DNA of 35,261 nucleotides from a bacterium (GCA_017470245.1 JAFUEV010000010.1:1-35261), one strand, 5' to 3'. Counted from the stretch's first letter, positions 8,485 to 17,343 are shown. A program made the numbers and translations. Notes: generated by a model from the letters alone, not told the origin.

Positions 8485-9255
8485 ATGCCAACTAAAAATA
8501 TAGATTTTAATATAGATGCAGCTCAAGGCTTTGGCGTCTTTAAAAATAATATAGAAACGGAATTATTAGATAAGGTAAGTTCTGTTAATATTTCTTGCGG
8601 ATTTCATGCAGGTGATCCGTTATTAATTCGTGAATATTTGCTTAAATGTAAGCAACATAATATAACAATAGGTGCACATATTGGTTTTAATGACTTGCAA
8701 GGGTTGGGATATCGACCTATGGACTTGTCAGAAGATGAAATTGAAGCAATTGTTCTATATCAGGTCGGTGCATTAATGTCATTTGCAAAGGCATATAATT
8801 TGGAAATTGACCATGTAAGACCGCATGGTGCAATGTATCAACTCGCATCCGAAAATTTTGAGTTTTCTCTTTCAATAGCAAAAGCAATTCAAAAAATTGA
8901 CAAATGGCTGAATTATACTTGTTTAGATAATGAAATATTAACAAAAGTAGCAGATGAAACAGGTATAGTTGTTAACAGAGAAGTCTTTATTGATAAAACT
9001 TATACTCAGGATTTTAAAGTAGATTGGAATAGTGGAAAAACAGTTAATGATGAAGATGCTTTAAACAGAATAAGAACAATATTATTTTCATCTCAAATAA
9101 AATTAGGTAACGGACTTTTTATGCCTGTAAATTGCGATACTATCCATTTTGATACTAAAAATCCTAATATTGTAAATCTGCTTGCAAAGGCAAATGAAAT
9201 AGTAGTTCCTACTTCAACAAACTTCAATAGAGCTCAGGCTTCAGGCTGGGTATAG
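8485..9255 (+). CDS. pxpA: 5-oxoprolinase subunit A (LamB/YcsF family)
   Basis: This PxpA-family protein has 256 residues; with PxpB and PxpC, PxpA hydrolyses 5-oxoproline using ATP. Visible motifs are the N-terminal IDFNIDAAQGFG (family form close to DLNCDLGEGFG), NISCGFHAGDPLLI, IGAHIGFNDL, HVRPHGAMYQ and NREVFIDKTYTQDF. The first motif is diverged: Leu-Gly-Glu is replaced by Ala-Ala-Gln. The C-terminal HGD motif is also altered (IHFDT). No pxpB or pxpC is adjacent. It heads an operon with yvcK 12 nt downstream. It may be a standalone or altered-specificity member. Confidence 0.8.
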   Translation: MPTKNIDFNIDAAQGFGVFKNNIETELLDKVSSVNISCGFHAGDPLLIREYLLKCKQHNITIGAHIGFNDLQGLGYRPMDLSEDEIEAIVLYQVGALMSFAKAYNLEIDHVRPHGAMYQLASENFEFSLSIAKAIQKIDKWLNYTCLDNEILTKVADETGIVVNREVFIDKTYTQDFKVDWNSGKTVNDEDALNRIRTILFSSQIKLGNGLFMPVNCDTIHFDTKNPNIVNLLAKANEIVVPTSTNFNRAQASGWV

Positions 9256-9267
9256 GGAGTTATTTAT

Positions 9268-10596
9268 ATGAAACTTAGTAAATTATTATTTAAAATACCA
9301 AAGGATGCCGGCTGGCTGCTTCCGGGATTAGAGGTTAAAAGATGGTTTATCCTCCTTATAACCGGTGCAGTACTCGCTTCTATCGGTTTTTGTATTATAT
9401 ATAATCTAAAACCTATATATTCTCTTATAAAAATGATTATGAAAATAACACAAATGCTTCCATCTGAGATAATTGGATGGGCATTGGTTGTTGTTGGTAC
9501 AGTTTTCTTCTTCATCGGATGGTTAAAAACAAACTATTCTATATTGGATGTTAATAATGAACGTAACCGACATGCCGTATTAGAAGATTTATACAGAAGA
9601 AGAAAGTTAAACAGAGGTCCTAAAATCGTTGCAATTGGCGGAGGAACAGGACTTTCTACAATGTTAAAAGGTATAAAGAAAATTACCAATAATATAACTG
9701 CCGTTGTTACCGTTGGGGATGACGGAGGAAGCTCAGGAAAATTAAGAGAAGAACTTGGGGTATTGCCACCCGGTGATATAAGAAGTTGTATCGCTGCACT
9801 TGCAGATGATGAAGATTTGGTTGCAAAATTATTCCAATTCCGTTTTAAGGAATGTTCGGGATTAACGGGACATTCCTTTGGTAATCTGTTTTTAACTGCT
9901 ATGTGCGCTATTACGGGTGATATGGTTAGAGCCGTTAAAGAATCTTCAAAAGTATTGTCAATTAGAGGTAGGGTTTTACCTTCAACGCTCGATGATATGC
10001 GTCTTGTTGCTGAAATGGATGACGGGACGATTATTAAAGGTGAATCAAATATTCCTGAATCAGGTAAAAAAATTAAAAGATTATTTTCTGAACCTGATAA
10101 CTGTAAAGCATTGGAAGATGTTATATGGGCTATAAATGATGCAGATTTGATTATATTAGGTCCGGGCAGTTTATATACAAGCGTAATTCCTAATCTTTTA
10201 ATTAAAAGTATAGCCAAAGCCGTAAATGATTCGAAAGCAAAGAAAATATATGTATGTAATATAATGACTCAACCCGGTGAAACAGATGGGTTTAAAGTTT
10301 CTGACCATTTGAAAGCACTTATTTCTCACGCTAAGTATGAAAAAATAATGGATGCTGTTTTAGTAAATAACGATTTGCCCCAAGAACTTCTTGCACCATA
10401 TAAAGATGCAGGCTCTGAACCTGTAGAAGTAGACAGAGCCGAGATAGCAAAAATGGGTATTGAAGTAGTACAAAAGAATTTGATTGAAGATAAACGATAT
10501 GAAGACGGTCATTCTTCTTTTGTAAGACATTCTCCAGGCAGATTGGCAAGAGTTATTTATTACTGGTACAGAAAAAAAGAAAAAGGTTTAAGATAA
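9268..10596 (+). CDS. yvcK: YvcK/GlmR-type gluconeogenesis factor (CofD-like)
   Basis: The protein has 442 residues. A CofD-like nucleotide-sugar-binding domain begins about residue 117, with AIGGGTGLSTMLKG, TVGDDGGSSGKLREELG and PPGDIRSCIAAL, followed by GLTGHSFGNLFL and the LGPGSLYTSV segment. YvcK/GlmR proteins link central carbon metabolism to cell-wall precursor supply. Bacillus YvcK is about 317 residues. Here roughly 110 extra residues carry two membrane helices (about 25-46 and 67-86) after GWLLPGLEVKRW, an arrangement I associate with cyanobacterial members. This suggests a membrane-tethered form. The ribosome site GGGAG precedes the ATG, and panB overlaps the stop by one base. Confidence 0.9.
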   Translation: MKLSKLLFKIPKDAGWLLPGLEVKRWFILLITGAVLASIGFCIIYNLKPIYSLIKMIMKITQMLPSEIIGWALVVVGTVFFFIGWLKTNYSILDVNNERNRHAVLEDLYRRRKLNRGPKIVAIGGGTGLSTMLKGIKKITNNITAVVTVGDDGGSSGKLREELGVLPPGDIRSCIAALADDEDLVAKLFQFRFKECSGLTGHSFGNLFLTAMCAITGDMVRAVKESSKVLSIRGRVLPSTLDDMRLVAEMDDGTIIKGESNIPESGKKIKRLFSEPDNCKALEDVIWAINDADLIILGPGSLYTSVIPNLLIKSIAKAVNDSKAKKIYVCNIMTQPGETDGFKVSDHLKALISHAKYEKIMDAVLVNNDLPQELLAPYKDAGSEPVEVDRAEIAKMGIEVVQKNLIEDKRYEDGHSSFVRHSPGRLARVIYYWYRKKEKGLR

Positions 10597-11453
10597 TGGA
10601 AAATAATATAAAGCCTGTTACATCGGCTACTTTTCAAAAAATGAAAAAGAATAATGAAAAAATCACAATGCTTACTGCTTATGATTTTTCAACGGCAAAA
10701 TATATTGATGAAAGTGGAGTTGATTCAATATTAATAGGTGATTCATTGGGAATGACAATACTGGGATATGATACAACTATAAATGTAACTGTTGATGATA
10801 TGCTTACATTTACAAAAGCTGTATCAAATGGTGTAAAAAGGGCGCTTGTAGTTGCTGATATGCCATTTCTGTCTTATCAGGTCTCAATGGAACAAACTGT
10901 TTTAAATGCAGGAAGGTTAATTCAATCCGGGGCAAAGGCTGTAAAACTTGAAGGTGCTTCTGATTTCATTTTAATGCAAGTTAAACGCCTTGTTGAATCC
11001 GGTATTAATGTTGTAGGTCATCTGGGATTTACGCCTCAATATATAAATACTATAGGTGGATATTATATTCAGGGTAAGTCTTATGAAAATACGTTAAAAT
11101 TGTTAGAAGCTGCAAAAAAACTTGAAGATTCCGGTGTGTTTTCAATTGTATTAGAAATGGTACCTGAAGAATCAGCAAAATATATTACCGAAAATCTTTC
11201 AATTCCGACAATAGGTATTGGTGCAGGTAAATATTGTGACGGACAGGTTCTTGTAATAGATGATATTCTAGGTAAATATCCTGGGAATATACCAAAATTT
11301 GTAAAAAGATATGCAAATGTTCGTGAAATTATGCAAAAAGCAATCTCCGAATATAATTCGGATGTAAAAAACGGATTATTCCCCGATAACGAACATTCTT
11401 TTAATTTGACTGAAAAGGAGAAAAATAAACTTGAGTACTGTTATAATAAATAA
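10596..11453 (+). CDS. panB: 3-methyl-2-oxobutanoate hydroxymethyltransferase
   Basis: PanB (285 residues) transfers a hydroxymethyl group from 5,10-methylene-THF to 2-oxoisovalerate, making ketopantoate for pantothenate and CoA synthesis. The TIM-barrel motifs are clear: TAYDFSTAKYIDESGVD, IGDSLGMTILG (Mg2+-binding Asp), VADMPFLSYQ, AVKLEGAS, GHLGFTPQ and LEMVPEESA with the catalytic Glu. Length is normal. The start ATG overlaps the yvcK stop (TAATG), and panC begins inside its 3' end. No panE or panD lies in the window. Confidence 0.95.
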   Translation: MENNIKPVTSATFQKMKKNNEKITMLTAYDFSTAKYIDESGVDSILIGDSLGMTILGYDTTINVTVDDMLTFTKAVSNGVKRALVVADMPFLSYQVSMEQTVLNAGRLIQSGAKAVKLEGASDFILMQVKRLVESGINVVGHLGFTPQYINTIGGYYIQGKSYENTLKLLEAAKKLEDSGVFSIVLEMVPEESAKYITENLSIPTIGIGAGKYCDGQVLVIDDILGKYPGNIPKFVKRYANVREIMQKAISEYNSDVKNGLFPDNEHSFNLTEKEKNKLEYCYNK

Positions 11454-12291
11454 CATAAATGATGTTAGAAAAAATGTAATTGATTGGAAAAAAAGTGGGT
11501 TAAAGATTGGTTTGGTTCCTACTATGGGGGCATTGCACAATGGTCACGCATCTTTAATTAAAAAAGCAAAAGAAATGTGTGACAAAGTTGTTGTCAGTGT
11601 TTTTGTTAATCCAATACAATTCGGACCAAATGAGGACTATGATAAATATCCAAGAACACTTGAAAAGGATAGAGAATTATGTGATAAACTGGGTGCAGAT
11701 ATTGTTTTTGCTCCTACTCCAAAGGAAATGTACGGAGAAAATAAAAAACTTTCAAATACAGACTTGACTTTCGTTTGTCCTCCGTATAATTTGGTTGATT
11801 GTTTATGCGGGAAATCTCGTCCGGGGCATTTTGACGGAGTTGCAACTGTTGTATTGAAATTATTTAATATTGTTACTCCTGATTATGCATTCTTTGGACA
11901 AAAAGATGCTCAGCAATTGTTTATATTGAAAAATATGGTTAAAGATTTAAATCTAAATCTTACAATAATTTCATGTCCTATTGTAAGAGAGGATGATGGT
12001 TTAGCTTTGAGTTCAAGAAATACTTATCTTTCTCCTGACGAAAGAAAAAGTGCTCTTACAATATCAAAAGCATTGAAGCAAATTGAATTATCATATAAAC
12101 AAGGTATAACAGATACTAATATTCTTTTTGACGCGGCAATTTCCGTTTTGGACAAGAATATAGAACCTGAATATATAGAATTTAGAAATTTCGAGACATT
12201 TGAAAAAGTAACTGAAGCAAAACAAAATACACTGGTTGCAATTGCAGCTAGAGCTGGAAAAACAAGGTTGATTGATAACATTATATTATAG
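11431..12291 (+). CDS. panC: Pantoate-beta-alanine ligase
   Basis: PanC (286 residues) joins pantoate and beta-alanine through a pantoyl-adenylate. VPTMGALHNGH (29-39) holds the HIGH-type nucleotide-binding motif. SVFVNPIQFGPNEDYDKYPR, GHFDGVATVVLKLFN and FFGQKDAQQ match the substrate pocket, and LSSRNTYLS (193-201) is the KMSKS-like loop. The start is TTG, chosen because AAGGAG lies 10 nt upstream (11415-11420) and the family N-terminus follows directly. The gene overlaps panB by 23 nt. Confidence 0.95.
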   Translation: MSTVIINNINDVRKNVIDWKKSGLKIGLVPTMGALHNGHASLIKKAKEMCDKVVVSVFVNPIQFGPNEDYDKYPRTLEKDRELCDKLGADIVFAPTPKEMYGENKKLSNTDLTFVCPPYNLVDCLCGKSRPGHFDGVATVVLKLFNIVTPDYAFFGQKDAQQLFILKNMVKDLNLNLTIISCPIVREDDGLALSSRNTYLSPDERKSALTISKALKQIELSYKQGITDTNILFDAAISVLDKNIEPEYIEFRNFETFEKVTEAKQNTLVAIAARAGKTRLIDNIIL

Positions 12292-12297
12292 GTATAA

Positions 12298-13293
12298 ATG
12301 GCATATAGTAATTATAGAATCCAACAATTAGAAAATAATGCCCAAACCGTTTATTGGTTTAGGATGGTTCGCTATGTGTTTTATTTGTACGGCTTTTTAG
12401 CTTTTGTGTTCTGGTTCTTAAATTGCTTGGAAATGGATTTATATCGATTCAATTTCTTGTTTATAGGTCCTTATAAAATTTTACATAACTTTTATAGGGT
12501 AGAGGGTGTTGCTGTTGATTTTTCTCTTGCTATAATCGGTACGATAGCTCTTATAATAGGCGGTTTAATAGATTTCATTTGTAATGTTATTTATAATGGG
12601 CTTTTAGACCAAATCGACAGAGAAGAAGAACGTCTTGAAAAGAAAAAAATAAGAAAGAAAAGAGTTCAGCCAGTAAATCCAAATGTATATGTTCAGCAAG
12701 GTGTTAACAGTCAAGTACAACCTATAAATGAGAATCCGTTTGAAGAATCTAAACTATTGTTTATTATTCAACCTCACGTAAACAGAATAAAAAAGAAAGA
12801 AACCGATATTGAACTTACATTTCAAGAAGTTGAATTATGGAGACAAAGAGTAAATAAAAAGCTTATAGAAAATGTAAGTTATTCTAAGCCTATTCAAAAA
12901 GGTTATTATAGAAAGAATTTATTCCTTATGTATAGGGACTTTAATTATGTGGATGATTTCTTATATTATATTAAACCTACAGTTGATTCTATTGTAATTG
13001 AATTTAAAAAATACGGTGTATTAGTATCATATAATTATGTATTTAGTTCTATTACTAAGCTTGAAAATTTGGAAAAAGAACTTGATATGATGGATACAAT
13101 TCTTTCTTTGAATTTTCAAAATGAATTTATTGTTACAAATAGGTTTAAGGTAACTTATGATAATAAGCCTATACAAAAATATACTATGAAATTTAAAGGT
13201 GAATATAATCTTTCTAAAAATTTATCAATTGTTAACAGGCAACCATTGTATTCATTAAAAGAAGTAAAAAAACAAGGAGATATACAACAATGA
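12298..13293 (+). CDS. Hypothetical membrane protein in the pan-dut operon
   Basis: I do not recognise this protein of 331 residues. Two membrane helices are visible near the N-terminus (about 27-44 and 74-98). A basic charged stretch follows (EERLEKKKIRKKRVQ), then a Gln/Asn/Pro-rich linker (about 124-145). The soluble C-terminal domain of about 180 residues has mixed alpha/beta character and many Tyr and Lys. By topology the large domain is probably cytoplasmic (positive-inside rule). It starts 6 nt after panC and overlaps dut by 4 nt (ATGA), so it belongs to the operon. No cysteine or metal motif stands out. Confidence 0.7.
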   Translation: MAYSNYRIQQLENNAQTVYWFRMVRYVFYLYGFLAFVFWFLNCLEMDLYRFNFLFIGPYKILHNFYRVEGVAVDFSLAIIGTIALIIGGLIDFICNVIYNGLLDQIDREEERLEKKKIRKKRVQPVNPNVYVQQGVNSQVQPINENPFEESKLLFIIQPHVNRIKKKETDIELTFQEVELWRQRVNKKLIENVSYSKPIQKGYYRKNLFLMYRDFNYVDDFLYYIKPTVDSIVIEFKKYGVLVSYNYVFSSITKLENLEKELDMMDTILSLNFQNEFIVTNRFKVTYDNKPIQKYTMKFKGEYNLSKNLSIVNRQPLYSLKEVKKQGDIQQ

Positions 13294-13724
13294 AAATGAA
13301 AATTACAAGGATGGCACATAATAAACATCTTCCGGAATATAAAACAGAAGGTTCTTCAGGGATGGATTTATATGCTGCAATCGATAAGGAAATAACATTA
13401 AAACCATTGGAAAGAGTTTTGGTTCCAACTGGTATAAAAATTGAAATTCCGGTTGAATATGAAGCGCAGATTAGAGCTCGTTCCGGTTTATCTGTTAAAC
13501 ACGGTATTACATTGATTAATGCGGTTGGAACAGTTGATGCGGATTATAGAGGTGAAGTTTGTGTCGGACTTGTAAATTTATCAAATGAAGAATATACAAT
13601 AAAGCCTGAAGACAGAATTGCTCAAATGGTTATTGCTCGTGTAGAAAAAGCAGAAATAGAAGTAACAACTGAACTTGCAGAAACAGTTAGAGGTGAAGGC
13701 GGATTTGGTTCTACAGGTTTTTAA
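13290..13724 (+). CDS. dut: dUTP diphosphatase
   Basis: This trimeric dUTPase (144 residues) hydrolyses dUTP to dUMP and pyrophosphate. All five family motifs are present in order: GSSGMDLYAA, RSGLSVKHGI, TVDADYRGEVCVGL (catalytic Asp and substrate Tyr), RIAQMVIARV, and the C-terminal RGEGGFGSTGF that closes on the nucleotide. The start overlaps the upstream stop; AAGGAG lies 9 nt upstream. A second in-frame ATG at 13296 is possible. It is the last gene of the operon, followed by a strong terminator. Confidence 0.95.
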   Translation: MKMKITRMAHNKHLPEYKTEGSSGMDLYAAIDKEITLKPLERVLVPTGIKIEIPVEYEAQIRARSGLSVKHGITLINAVGTVDADYRGEVCVGLVNLSNEEYTIKPEDRIAQMVIARVEKAEIEVTTELAETVRGEGGFGSTGF

Positions 13725-13740
13725 TATCTAAATTTTATGC

Positions 13741-13776
13741 AAAAAAGAGTTTGATTATATAATCAAACTCTTTTTT
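13741..13776. terminator. Bidirectional terminator between dut and secG
   Basis: A perfect 36-nt palindrome has core GAGTTTGATTAT / ATAATCAAACTC, flanked by six A on the left and a T run on the right. It gives a T tract on both strands, so it can end the dut operon (plus) and secG (minus). Confidence 0.9.
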
Positions 13777-13795
13777 TATTCTTTAAGTCTTTTTC

Positions 13796-14020
13796 TTAGT
13801 GGAATAAACTATATCCTGTTATAAATGAACAAATAAGAAATATTGCGGAAAGCACATAAGTAAAATGATTTAACCCTTTTTCCGCACTTTTTTGTGATGA
13901 AAATAAATTTGCAGTTCCGCCTATAGCACCTAAACCGTCACCTTTTGGTGAATGTAATAAAACCATTAATATCAATAAAACTGCTGCTATTATTTGAATT
14001 ATCCATATTGTCGTAAGCAT
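13796..14020 (-). CDS. secG: Preprotein translocase subunit SecG
   Basis: SecG (74 residues) is a small membrane partner of SecYE. Two membrane helices flank the typical loop: the first is IIQIIAAVLLILMVLLHSPKG, followed by GDGLGAIGGTANLFSSQKSAEKGLNHFT, split here as GDGLGAIGG and SQKSAEKGLNH, and the second is VLSAIFLICSFITGYSL. The ribosome site AAAGGGA precedes the ATG. It lies 12 nt downstream of the DUF167 gene and ends at the bidirectional terminator. Confidence 0.92.
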   Translation of the reverse strand: MLTTIWIIQIIAAVLLILMVLLHSPKGDGLGAIGGTANLFSSQKSAEKGLNHFTYVLSAIFLICSFITGYSLFH

Positions 14021-14032
14021 TTTTTATCCCTT

Positions 14033-14374
14033 TTAATTGCTCTTCTGAACTGAGTTTAGCATAAACATAATTTTTTGTGTAAGTTCATCAAGTTTTGTAT
14101 CTTTTATTAATACTTTTTTTAACTTTGATTTTTCACCTGAAATGATTGAAATTTTTGATTTATTTACCTCAAATAAGTCGGAACAAAAAGATATTAGTTC
14201 TTTATTTGCTTTGTTTTCAATTGCAGGTGCAGATATTTTTATCCTTACATATTCGTTTGTATAATCAACAATCTTGTTAACTGACGAATTAGGTACTAAT
14301 TTTACGCTAAAAACAGTACCATTTGGTGTTTCTGATAAAAAAGTATTTTTATTTTCCATATTATGATTATACAT
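14033..14374 (-). CDS. DUF167/YggU family protein
   Basis: This small DUF167 protein has 113 residues from this ATG. The family core VFSVKLVPNSSVNKIVDY, RIKISAPAIENKANKELI and the SKISIISGEKSKLKKVLI segment are all visible. Biochemical function is unknown. The start is uncertain: a TTG at 14377 and an ATG at 14359 are alternatives. A TATAAT on the minus strand (14371-14366) overlaps the upstream part and would favour 14359 with almost no leader. It is co-directional with secG 12 nt downstream and divergent from the RSH gene. Confidence 0.8.
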   Translation of the reverse strand: MYNHNMENKNTFLSETPNGTVFSVKLVPNSSVNKIVDYTNEYVRIKISAPAIENKANKELISFCSDLFEVNKSKISIISGEKSKLKKVLIKDTKLDELTQKIMFMLNSVQKSN

Positions 14375-14454
14375 CAATTGATGTAAGTATGTTTAAATTT
14401 ATGGTAAAAATGGGAAATAAATTGTAGAATAGGAATGTACTAACAGGTTTTATT

Positions 14455-16665
14455 ATGGTTGAAGAAAATATATTTGCAGGACTGGAAAAAATACTCAGAG
14501 AACAAAATCGTTCGGAAGAAGATATTCAGGAAATATATAGAGCTTATAAATTTGCGGAAAAACTTCATGATGGGCAATATCGTGTAAGTGAAGAACCATA
14601 TATAATCCATCCTGTAGAAGTTGCTAAAATCCTTGCGACATTGAAAGTGGATAAACATACTTTAATGGCATCAATATTGCATGATACTATTGAAGATACA
14701 GGAATAACTCCGGAACAATTGGGCGCTGAATTTGGTGAAGATGTATTAAATTTGGTTCAAGGGGTTACTAAGTTAGACAAATATCAATTTAAATCAAAAG
14801 AAGAACGTCAGGCTGAAAGTTTTAGAAAAATGTTTATTGCCATGGCGAAAGACGTAAGGGTTATATTTTTAAAACTTGCAGACCGATTGCATAATATGCG
14901 AACCCTAAATTATATGGCTCCTGCAAAACAAGTCAGAATCGCTCAAGAAACGCTTGATATATTTGCTCCTCTTGCAAATAGATTAGGTATCGGAAAAATT
15001 AAAGCGGAATTGGAAGATTTATCATTAAGGTATCTTAATCCTGAAAAATATTTTGAAATAGCTCAACTTGTAGCTCAAAAAAAAGTAGAGCGTGAAAATA
15101 CCGTAAAACTTCTTATTGATGAAATATCAGAAAGCTTAAAGAAAAATGAGATAGATGCAGAAATTACAGGCAGAGCAAAGCATTATTACAGTATTTATAA
15201 AAAGATGCAAAGACTAAATGTAGCATTTAATGATTTGTATGATATTACTGCTGTTAGGGTTATTGTAGATACAGAAAGACAATGTTATGAAGTTTTAGGT
15301 ATTATCCATTCTTTATTTAAACCTATTCCCGGACGTTTTAAAGACTATATTGCTATGCCAAAGGGAAACGGGTATAAATCATTACATACTTCTGTAATTG
15401 GGCCTAAACAAAAGCCTTTGGAAGTTCAAATCCGAACAAAAGAAATGCATAAGGTCGCTGAATATGGTGTTGCAGCTCATTGGAAATATAAAGAAGCAGG
15501 TTCTATTAAAGTGTCATCAGATGATGACATAAAATTTTCTTGGATGAATCAAATGATAGAACTTGAAAAAGAGGCTTCTAATGCTAATGATTTTGTCGAA
15601 AAAGTAAAAATAGACCTTTTTGGTAATCAGGTTTTTGCTTTTACCCCGATGGGTGATATTATTGATTTGCCTCAAAATGCAACGCCGATTGATTTTGCGT
15701 TTAGAATTCACTCGGAAGTAGGTTATAAAACAACAGGTGCATTAATTAACGGCAGAATTGCCCAACTTGATACGAAATTGAATAACGGTGATATAGTTGA
15801 GCTTTTCACCTCGAAAACAGGTACTCCCAAACTACACTGGCTAAAATTTTGTGTTACCAAGCAAGCTCAATCTAAAATAAGGCAATGGTTTAAGAAACAT
15901 AACAGAGATGAATATATTGCTAACGGCAAAAATATGCTCGAACAGGAAATTTCTAAGACTGTTTTTGATGAAAATATGAAAAATGGTCATCTATTGGAAA
16001 TTGCTAAAATTTTAAATTATGTTTCCGTTGATGATTTGTTTGCTGCATTAGGAAATGGCGAAACAACCTTAACTAAAGTAACAAGCAAAATAAAGAAACC
16101 TGTTGAAGACACTGACGGACAATTTGTTTCAACCAGAAAGAAAAGTCATTATAAAGATGAAATTGCAGGGCTTGAAGGAATGCTATACAGTTTTGCAAAA
16201 TGTTGTTCTCCTGTCCCGGGTGAACACATAGTTGGTGTTGTTACAAGAGGAAAAGGTGTTTCAATTCATAGAATTGATTGTCCTTCATTAGATACAGTAC
16301 CTGAAGAACGATTAATGAAAATAAGCTGGAATAATGATGAAAATCCTCATAGAACTTATGTAACATCAATTAGAATTATTTGTGTTGATAAACAGGGTAT
16401 GTTGCAGGATATTCTTGCTAAGGTTGTAGATTGTTCTTGTAATATTAAATCAATTGATGCAAATACTAACAAGGCAAAAAAAGTCGGTATTATTGATATA
16501 GGTGTTGAAGTTAACGGTATTGATAATTTAAACGCCATAATAAATGCCATACAATCATTACCGGATGTTCATTCCGTTAAACGAATCCAAATGAATTCCA
16601 AAATGAAGGCTGCTCAGGAATTAAAAAAACTTCCAAAACCAAAAGCTAAAAAGAAAACAGTTTGA
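14455..16665 (+). CDS. Bifunctional (p)ppGpp synthetase/hydrolase (RelA/SpoT homologue)
   Basis: This long RSH enzyme has 736 residues. The HD hydrolase domain is intact: IIHPVEVAK (His52), LHDTIEDT (His76, Asp77, Glu80, Asp81) and LADRLHNMRTL. The synthetase domain has YDITAVRVIVDT and GRFKDYIAMPKGNGYKSLH, where RFKD is the RxKD form typical of bifunctional enzymes rather than the ExDD form of RelA. A TGS domain follows (VFAFTPMGDIIDLP), a Cys-containing region (FAKCCSPVPGE), and a C-terminal ACT domain (about 640-720). It both makes and degrades (p)ppGpp in the stringent response. No clear ribosome site precedes the ATG, and it appears monocistronic. Confidence 0.95.
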   Translation: MVEENIFAGLEKILREQNRSEEDIQEIYRAYKFAEKLHDGQYRVSEEPYIIHPVEVAKILATLKVDKHTLMASILHDTIEDTGITPEQLGAEFGEDVLNLVQGVTKLDKYQFKSKEERQAESFRKMFIAMAKDVRVIFLKLADRLHNMRTLNYMAPAKQVRIAQETLDIFAPLANRLGIGKIKAELEDLSLRYLNPEKYFEIAQLVAQKKVERENTVKLLIDEISESLKKNEIDAEITGRAKHYYSIYKKMQRLNVAFNDLYDITAVRVIVDTERQCYEVLGIIHSLFKPIPGRFKDYIAMPKGNGYKSLHTSVIGPKQKPLEVQIRTKEMHKVAEYGVAAHWKYKEAGSIKVSSDDDIKFSWMNQMIELEKEASNANDFVEKVKIDLFGNQVFAFTPMGDIIDLPQNATPIDFAFRIHSEVGYKTTGALINGRIAQLDTKLNNGDIVELFTSKTGTPKLHWLKFCVTKQAQSKIRQWFKKHNRDEYIANGKNMLEQEISKTVFDENMKNGHLLEIAKILNYVSVDDLFAALGNGETTLTKVTSKIKKPVEDTDGQFVSTRKKSHYKDEIAGLEGMLYSFAKCCSPVPGEHIVGVVTRGKGVSIHRIDCPSLDTVPEERLMKISWNNDENPHRTYVTSIRIICVDKQGMLQDILAKVVDCSCNIKSIDANTNKAKKVGIIDIGVEVNGIDNLNAIINAIQSLPDVHSVKRIQMNSKMKAAQELKKLPKPKAKKKTV

Positions 16666-16683
16666 TTTTGACTTGAATATGTA

Positions 16684-16712
16684 TTGACATAATCAAATAT
16701 GCATGCTATTTT
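16684..16712 (+). promoter_or_regulatory. Putative sigma70 promoter for the RHH-NifX gene
   Basis: A consensus -35 TTGACA (16684-16689) is followed after 17 bp by TATTTT (16707-16712). The start near 16719 lies past the first in-frame ATG (16703) and almost at the ATG at 16721. This argues for 16721 and a nearly leaderless message. Confidence 0.4.
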
Positions 16713-16720
16713 ATGTAAAT

Positions 16721-17338
16721 ATGAGATGTTGCGAAAAATCAGGTTGGGGAGGAAAACGAGAACAGGCAGGAAGAAAAAAAACTTGCCTAAAAAAAGTACC
16801 TTTCAACCGAAGAATAAATGAAAATATATTAAATATTTTAAGAGAATATGCTGCTTCCCATAATATGACAGATACGGAAGCATTAGAAAGTGCTATTCTT
16901 TTACAAAATAATATTGATAGATTAAAAGGAGATAAAATTATGAAAATTTGTATTCCGACAAGTGACGGTAAATTATGCGGACATTTCGGACATTGTGATT
17001 CTTTTACGTTTGCAGATGTTAATCCTGAAACAAAAGAAATTATAAAAATAGAAGAGAAAGTACCAGAAGATGGAATTTCTTGTCACAGTACAAATTGGAT
17101 TGCGCAACAGGGTGCAAATAAAGTATTAGCAGGTGGTATGGGAATGCGTCCTTTAATGTCTTTTGCTCAAAATGGTATAGAAGTTGTTGCAGGGTGTCCT
17201 GAATTACCTATTAGAGAAATATTGGAAAAATATTTGGCAAATACATTGGAATCAGGTGAAAATACTTGTGGTGGTGAAGGTCATGACCATCAGCATTGTC
17301 ATCATCATTCAGAAGGTCATAATTGTCATCACGGGTAA
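16721..17338 (+). CDS. RHH-like domain fused to NifX/NifB-type Mo-Fe cluster-binding domain
   Basis: The protein has 205 residues from this start. The N-terminal part has GWGGKREQAGRKK, a GGxRxGAGRK-type basic motif, then a ribbon-helix-helix-like stretch (KKVPFNRRINENILNIL, REYAASHNMTDTEALESA), suggesting DNA binding. From ATG 16940 comes a dinitrogenase Fe-Mo cofactor biosynthesis domain: MKICIPTSDGKLCGHFGHC, and later GMGMRPLMSFAQNGI. The tail is His/Cys-rich (GHDHQHCHHHSEGHNCHHG), likely metal-binding. A strong ribosome site precedes 16940, so a second, shorter protein (132 residues) is likely made. No nitrogenase genes are visible. Metal-responsive regulation is an inference. Confidence 0.75.
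   Translation: MRCCEKSGWGGKREQAGRKKTCLKKVPFNRRINENILNILREYAASHNMTDTEALESAILLQNNIDRLKGDKIMKICIPTSDGKLCGHFGHCDSFTFADVNPETKEIIKIEEKVPEDGISCHSTNWIAQQGANKVLAGGMGMRPLMSFAQNGIEVVAGCPELPIREILEKYLANTLESGENTCGGEGHDHQHCHHHSEGHNCHHG
16924..16942 (+). promoter_or_regulatory. Internal ribosome binding site and start within the RHH-NifX gene
   Basis: AAAAGGAG (16924-16931) sits 8 nt before an in-frame ATG (16940). This is exactly where the NifX-like domain begins. It predicts separate translation of the cofactor-binding domain. Confidence 0.6.
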
Positions 17339-17343
17339 TACAG

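Noticed and set aside
9534..10217. Long minus-strand reading frame (227 residues) inside yvcK
   Set aside because: It is antisense to a well-conserved gene, has no ribosome site, and its composition is a mirror of the YvcK codons.
17323..17343. TTG start for the C_GCAxxG_C_C protein
   Set aside because: It lies inside the preceding gene's His-rich tail; the ATG at 17344 fits coupling and the family N-terminus.
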